Shown here: piece after piece, positions 5,527-7,542 of the stretch
Layout of the letters: the number at the start of each line of letters is the position of its first letter
Position numbering within the stretch: the stretch's first letter is position 1
Origin: an uncultured Clostridia bacterium
GTDB taxonomy: Bacteria; Bacillota; Clostridia; Christensenellales; UBA1242
Assembly: GCA_937893125.1 (NCBI GenBank)
Contig: CALBHW010000052.1
Span: 1-7,542 of the forward strand
Direction: 5' to 3'
Length of the DNA stretch: 7,542 bases
Notes under the pieces: model-generated
What the model was told of the DNA's origin: nothing
The model's input: the letters and a program-made list of their open reading frames with translations, nothing else
Database searches by the model: none
Program-made: the position numbers and the translations under genes

Positions 5527-6528
5527 ATGAAGAAAGAAGATAAAATTAAACTTGCGGAAACTGCAATTTTGCAAATCGAAAAACAATTCGGAAAGGGCTC
5601 TATTATGAAACTTGGTGATAGAAGCCACGAAAAAATTGATGTCATTCCAACTGGATGTATTGTCCTTGACTATGCACTAGGTATTGGGGGCGTTCCAAGG
5701 GGAAGAATTGTTGAAATATATGGACCTGAATCAAGCGGAAAGACGACCGTTTCGTTGCACATTATTGCCGAAGCGCAAAAACTTGGCGGAATGGCTGCTT
5801 TTATCGACGCTGAACACGCACTAGACCCAGTTTATGCGGGTAAACTTGGTGTAAATCTTGACGAACTTTATGTTTCGCAACCAGACAACGGCGAACAAGC
5901 CCTTGATATTTGCGATAAACTTGTCCAAAGTGGCGGTTTTGATATCGTTGTCATTGACTCTGTTGCGGCACTTGCTCCAAAAGCGGAAATTGAAGGCGAA
6001 ATGGGTGACAATTTTATTGGACTTCAAGCAAGACTTATGAGCCAAGCGATGAGAAAATTGACGGGGATTATAAATAAATCCAACACCTGCGTTATTTTTA
6101 TTAACCAACTTAGGGACAAAGTCGGCGTTATGTTCGGCTCACCTGAAACAACCGCGGGGGGAAAAGCGCTTAAATTTTATTCAAGTGTTAGACTTGATGT
6201 TAGACGTGTCGATTCTATTAAAGACGGAAGCGAAATTATCGGAAATAGAACAAGGGTCAAGGTTGTTAAAAATAAACTTGCGCCACCATTCAAAACTGCT
6301 GAGTTTGACATAGTATACGGAAAAGGAATCTCAAATGTTGGATGCGTAATTGATTTGGCAGTTGCAAATAATATCGTTGAAAAATCTGGTGCGTGGTTTG
6401 CCTATAATGACGAAAAAATTGGGCAAGGGAAGGAAAATGTTAAGACCTATTTGACAAACCATCCAGAAATTTTAGCGGAAATTGAAGGCAAGGTTCGTGA
6501 AGCGCTTGACAATCAAGAAGAAGACTAA
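5527..6528 (+). CDS. recA: Recombinase RecA
   Basis: This 333-residue RecA is the ATP-dependent DNA strand-exchange protein of homologous recombination and the coprotease that triggers LexA self-cleavage in the SOS response. It shows the N-terminal IEKQFGKGSIMKLG (17-30), Walker A GPESSGKTT (66-74), catalytic-type Glu96 in DAEHALDP, Walker B VVIDSVAAL (141-149), MGDNFIGLQARLMSQAMRKL in the L1 region (159-178), and NQLRDKVGVMFGSPE (193-207) with Gln194 in L2, then a short C-terminal domain ending in acidic EED. It is slightly shorter than B. subtilis (348) or E. coli (353). Departures from the usual consensus include IPTGCIVLDYALG instead of an STGS-type segment, and TAGGKALKF instead of TPGGRALKF. 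The conserved N-terminus and upstream stops fix the start. It has its own promoter and no co-transcribed neighbour; the usual cinA/pgsA/rny partners are absent here. Confidence 0.97.
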   Translation: MKKEDKIKLAETAILQIEKQFGKGSIMKLGDRSHEKIDVIPTGCIVLDYALGIGGVPRGRIVEIYGPESSGKTTVSLHIIAEAQKLGGMAAFIDAEHALDPVYAGKLGVNLDELYVSQPDNGEQALDICDKLVQSGGFDIVVIDSVAALAPKAEIEGEMGDNFIGLQARLMSQAMRKLTGIINKSNTCVIFINQLRDKVGVMFGSPETTAGGKALKFYSSVRLDVRRVDSIKDGSEIIGNRTRVKVVKNKLAPPFKTAEFDIVYGKGISNVGCVIDLAVANNIVEKSGAWFAYNDEKIGQGKENVKTYLTNHPEILAEIEGKVREALDNQEED

Positions 6529-6535
6529 TGTTAAA

Positions 6536-6691
6536 AATTGTAAGTAAATAAAAATGATTTTTTGCAAAAAATATTACTAGATATGTGTTCTGCAATTAGA
6601 TGTGATATGTTTGTGTGGTTGTAATAAACAACTTAATTTTAATACTTGTATCATTTGGTAAAAACTTTTTGCTTTAAATTTACTTACAATT
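6536..6691. repeat. 156-bp segment bounded by perfect 14-bp inverted repeats
   Basis: AATTGTAAGTAAAT (6536-6549) is exactly repeated in inverse orientation as ATTTACTTACAATT (6678-6691). Inside, AAATGAT (6552-6558) pairs with ATCATTT (6650-6656), ATTTTTTGCAAAAAAT (6557-6572) is a perfect palindrome, and GTTGT-AATAA-ACAAC (6618-6632) is a small hairpin. The left arm begins eight bases after the recA stop. No coding frame of interest is inside and no clear target-site duplication flanks it. It may be a MITE-like insertion, or a long-range RNA structure serving as the recA 3' end, for which no ordinary terminator is seen. Confidence 0.6.
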
Positions 6692-6700
6692 GACTATAAT
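6673..6700 (+). promoter_or_regulatory. Putative promoter of the lipoprotein gene
   Basis: TATAAT (6695-6700) is a perfect -10 box; the -35 is poor (TTTAAA 6673-6678 at 16 bp is the best candidate). The spacer contains the right arm of the 14-bp inverted repeat (6678-6691), so that arm could double as a regulatory site. Transcription would start near 6707. Confidence 0.5.
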
Positions 6701-6716
6701 AAATTTAAACAATCGC

Positions 6717-6759
6717 AAAGCACGTATTTTTGTTATGCAAATATGAAAATATGTGCTTT
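6717..6759 (+). promoter_or_regulatory. Long hairpin in the leader of the lipoprotein gene
   Basis: AAAGCACGTATTTT (6717-6730) pairs with AAAATATGTGCTTT (6746-6759) over 14 bp with a single G-U, around a 15-nt loop. It would lie close to the 5' end of the transcript, upstream of AGGGGG (6771-6776), which stands 11 nt before ATG 6788. It may stabilise the mRNA 5' end or, as DNA, be an operator. No T tract follows, so it is not a terminator. Confidence 0.5.
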
Positions 6760-6787
6760 TGTGCATTTGTAGGGGGTAATTCATAAA

Positions 6788-7528
6788 ATGAAGAAATTTT
6801 TTAAGGGATTTGTGGTTGCAATTTTGCTTGTTTGCGTATTTTCCCTTTTTGGGTGTGACCTTAGAGCAAAATCGGCTTATGACATTGCGGTAGACAATGG
6901 TTTTGTCGGAACTGAAGCGGAGTGGCTTGAAAGTTTAAAGGGCGAAAAGGGCGATAAGGGTGACAACGGGGTCGATAGTTCAGGCAACGCGTACGATTTG
7001 GCGGTTAAAAACGGCTTTGAAGGTTCGGTGACCGAGTGGTTAGCTAGTTTAAAGGGAAAAGACGGTGCGACGGGAAAAGACGGCGTTTTGACTGCAAAAA
7101 GCCTTTTTGAAACGGGCGTTGAGTTCGGAATTTACGAAAATACGAGCGCTGGTTATAAACAATTTTTAAAAGATTATTTTGTAACCTACGGGAATACTCT
7201 TGTTAAACAAGTGAGTGCAAAATGTGTTAATCAAGTTGTTTCGATTTATTGTCCAGTGTCAAATGGTTTGCAAATGGGCGCGGGCGTGTTTTATGAAATA
7301 AATAAGGCGGAAAATTACGCGTATATTATAACAAATTATCATGTTGTGGCTCTTTCTGATAGCACGAGTAGTGAAGGATATTCTCCAGCAAAAACAATTT
7401 ATTGTTATTTGTATGGAAGAGAAACCATTGCGTCAAATGACGATAATTCGGGCTATGTAAAAGGTGAAAGTGGCATAGAAGCGACATATATTGGCGGTTC
7501 AGCAGACTATGACTTAGCGGTTTTTTAA
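6788..7528 (+). CDS. Lipoprotein with collagen-like repeats and trypsin-like protease domain, frame broken near window end
   Basis: The 246-residue reading starts with a lipoprotein signal (MKKFF, hydrophobic 8-21, lipobox LFGC with Cys23), so the product should be anchored outside the membrane. Two modules of the SAYDIAVDNGFVGTEAEWL type follow (29-52 and 66-90), each ending SLKG and running into Gly-X-Y triplets (52-63; 90-98). A degenerate third copy spans about 105-130. From about 134 the sequence looks like an HtrA/S1C-type trypsin-fold protease: ITNYHVVA has the catalytic-type His185, and ADYDLAV has Asp242. The frame stops directly after AVF at TAA 7526-7528, inside a T6 run (7521-7526). 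With one T fewer it continues AVFKVLAK, as expected for the family 'DLAVLKV' motif. The Ser nucleophile would lie beyond the window. An indel error, a real pseudogene or a +1 shift are all possible. Start ATG 6788 is supported by AGGGGG 11 nt upstream and the signal peptide. Confidence 0.8.
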   Translation: MKKFFKGFVVAILLVCVFSLFGCDLRAKSAYDIAVDNGFVGTEAEWLESLKGEKGDKGDNGVDSSGNAYDLAVKNGFEGSVTEWLASLKGKDGATGKDGVLTAKSLFETGVEFGIYENTSAGYKQFLKDYFVTYGNTLVKQVSAKCVNQVVSIYCPVSNGLQMGAGVFYEINKAENYAYIITNYHVVALSDSTSSEGYSPAKTIYCYLYGRETIASNDDNSGYVKGESGIEATYIGGSADYDLAVF

Positions 7529-7542
7529 AGTACTTGCGAAAA

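Noticed and set aside
6557..6640. recA terminator candidates (ATTTTTTGCAAAAAAT; GTTGT/ACAAC hairpin)
   Set aside because: Both stems are short or purely A-T and no proper T tract follows, so neither is called as a terminator.
1..7542. CRISPR array, insertion sequence transposase or rRNA/tRNA genes
   Set aside because: No regularly spaced repeats, transposase motifs or conserved RNA gene sequences were seen on either strand.

Overview
The window carries a low-GC bacterial chromosome segment that looks like Bacillota, most probably an uncultured gut-type member of Clostridia. The evidence is the strong purine-rich Shine-Dalgarno sites, the heavy use of AGA for arginine, the AT-rich spacers, the gene content, and a lipoprotein with collagen-like and 'GFxGTxxEWLxSLKG' repeats of a style common in such genomes. 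TGG encodes Trp and no in-frame TGA is read through, so the standard bacterial code fits. The taxonomic placement is inference.

Layout: positions 1-450 hold no gene I can defend. They contain a GC-richer, hairpin-rich island (about 23-140), a likely rho-independent terminator (221-254) and AT-rich spacer. A strong promoter (TTGACA, 17 bp, TGG-TATATT; 451-479) starts a roughly 200-nt leader that leads into the str operon: rpsL (S12, 688-1059), rpsG (S7, 1202-1675) and fusA (EF-G, 1688-3766). An intergenic element at 3794-3896 follows, whose sequence folds into an almost perfectly paired four-way junction. Then come a consensus promoter (4024-4051), tuf (EF-Tu, 4108-5310) and a clear terminator (5348-5382). 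recA (5527-6528) is a separate unit with its own promoter and an unusual leader. A 156-bp segment bounded by perfect 14-bp inverted repeats lies after recA. The last gene (6788-7528) encodes a lipoprotein with two collagen-like modules and the start of a trypsin-like (HtrA/S1C-type) protease domain. Its frame breaks at a T6 run just after the catalytic Asp, near the window edge.

How the genes work together: S12 and S7 are small-subunit proteins (decoding centre and head). EF-G drives translocation and EF-Tu delivers aminoacyl-tRNA, so the first five kilobases are a translation module. tuf seems able to be expressed independently of the upstream genes. RecA (recombination and SOS) and the surface lipoprotein are functionally unrelated neighbours with their own promoters.

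The items most worth a second look are the four-way-junction element between fusA and tuf, the apparent frameshift in the protease gene, the recA leader (Shine-Dalgarno-like sequence separated from the ATG by a hairpin, direct repeats around the promoter, no canonical LexA box), and the 14-bp inverted-repeat element after recA. No complete new enzymatic or defence system is visible.
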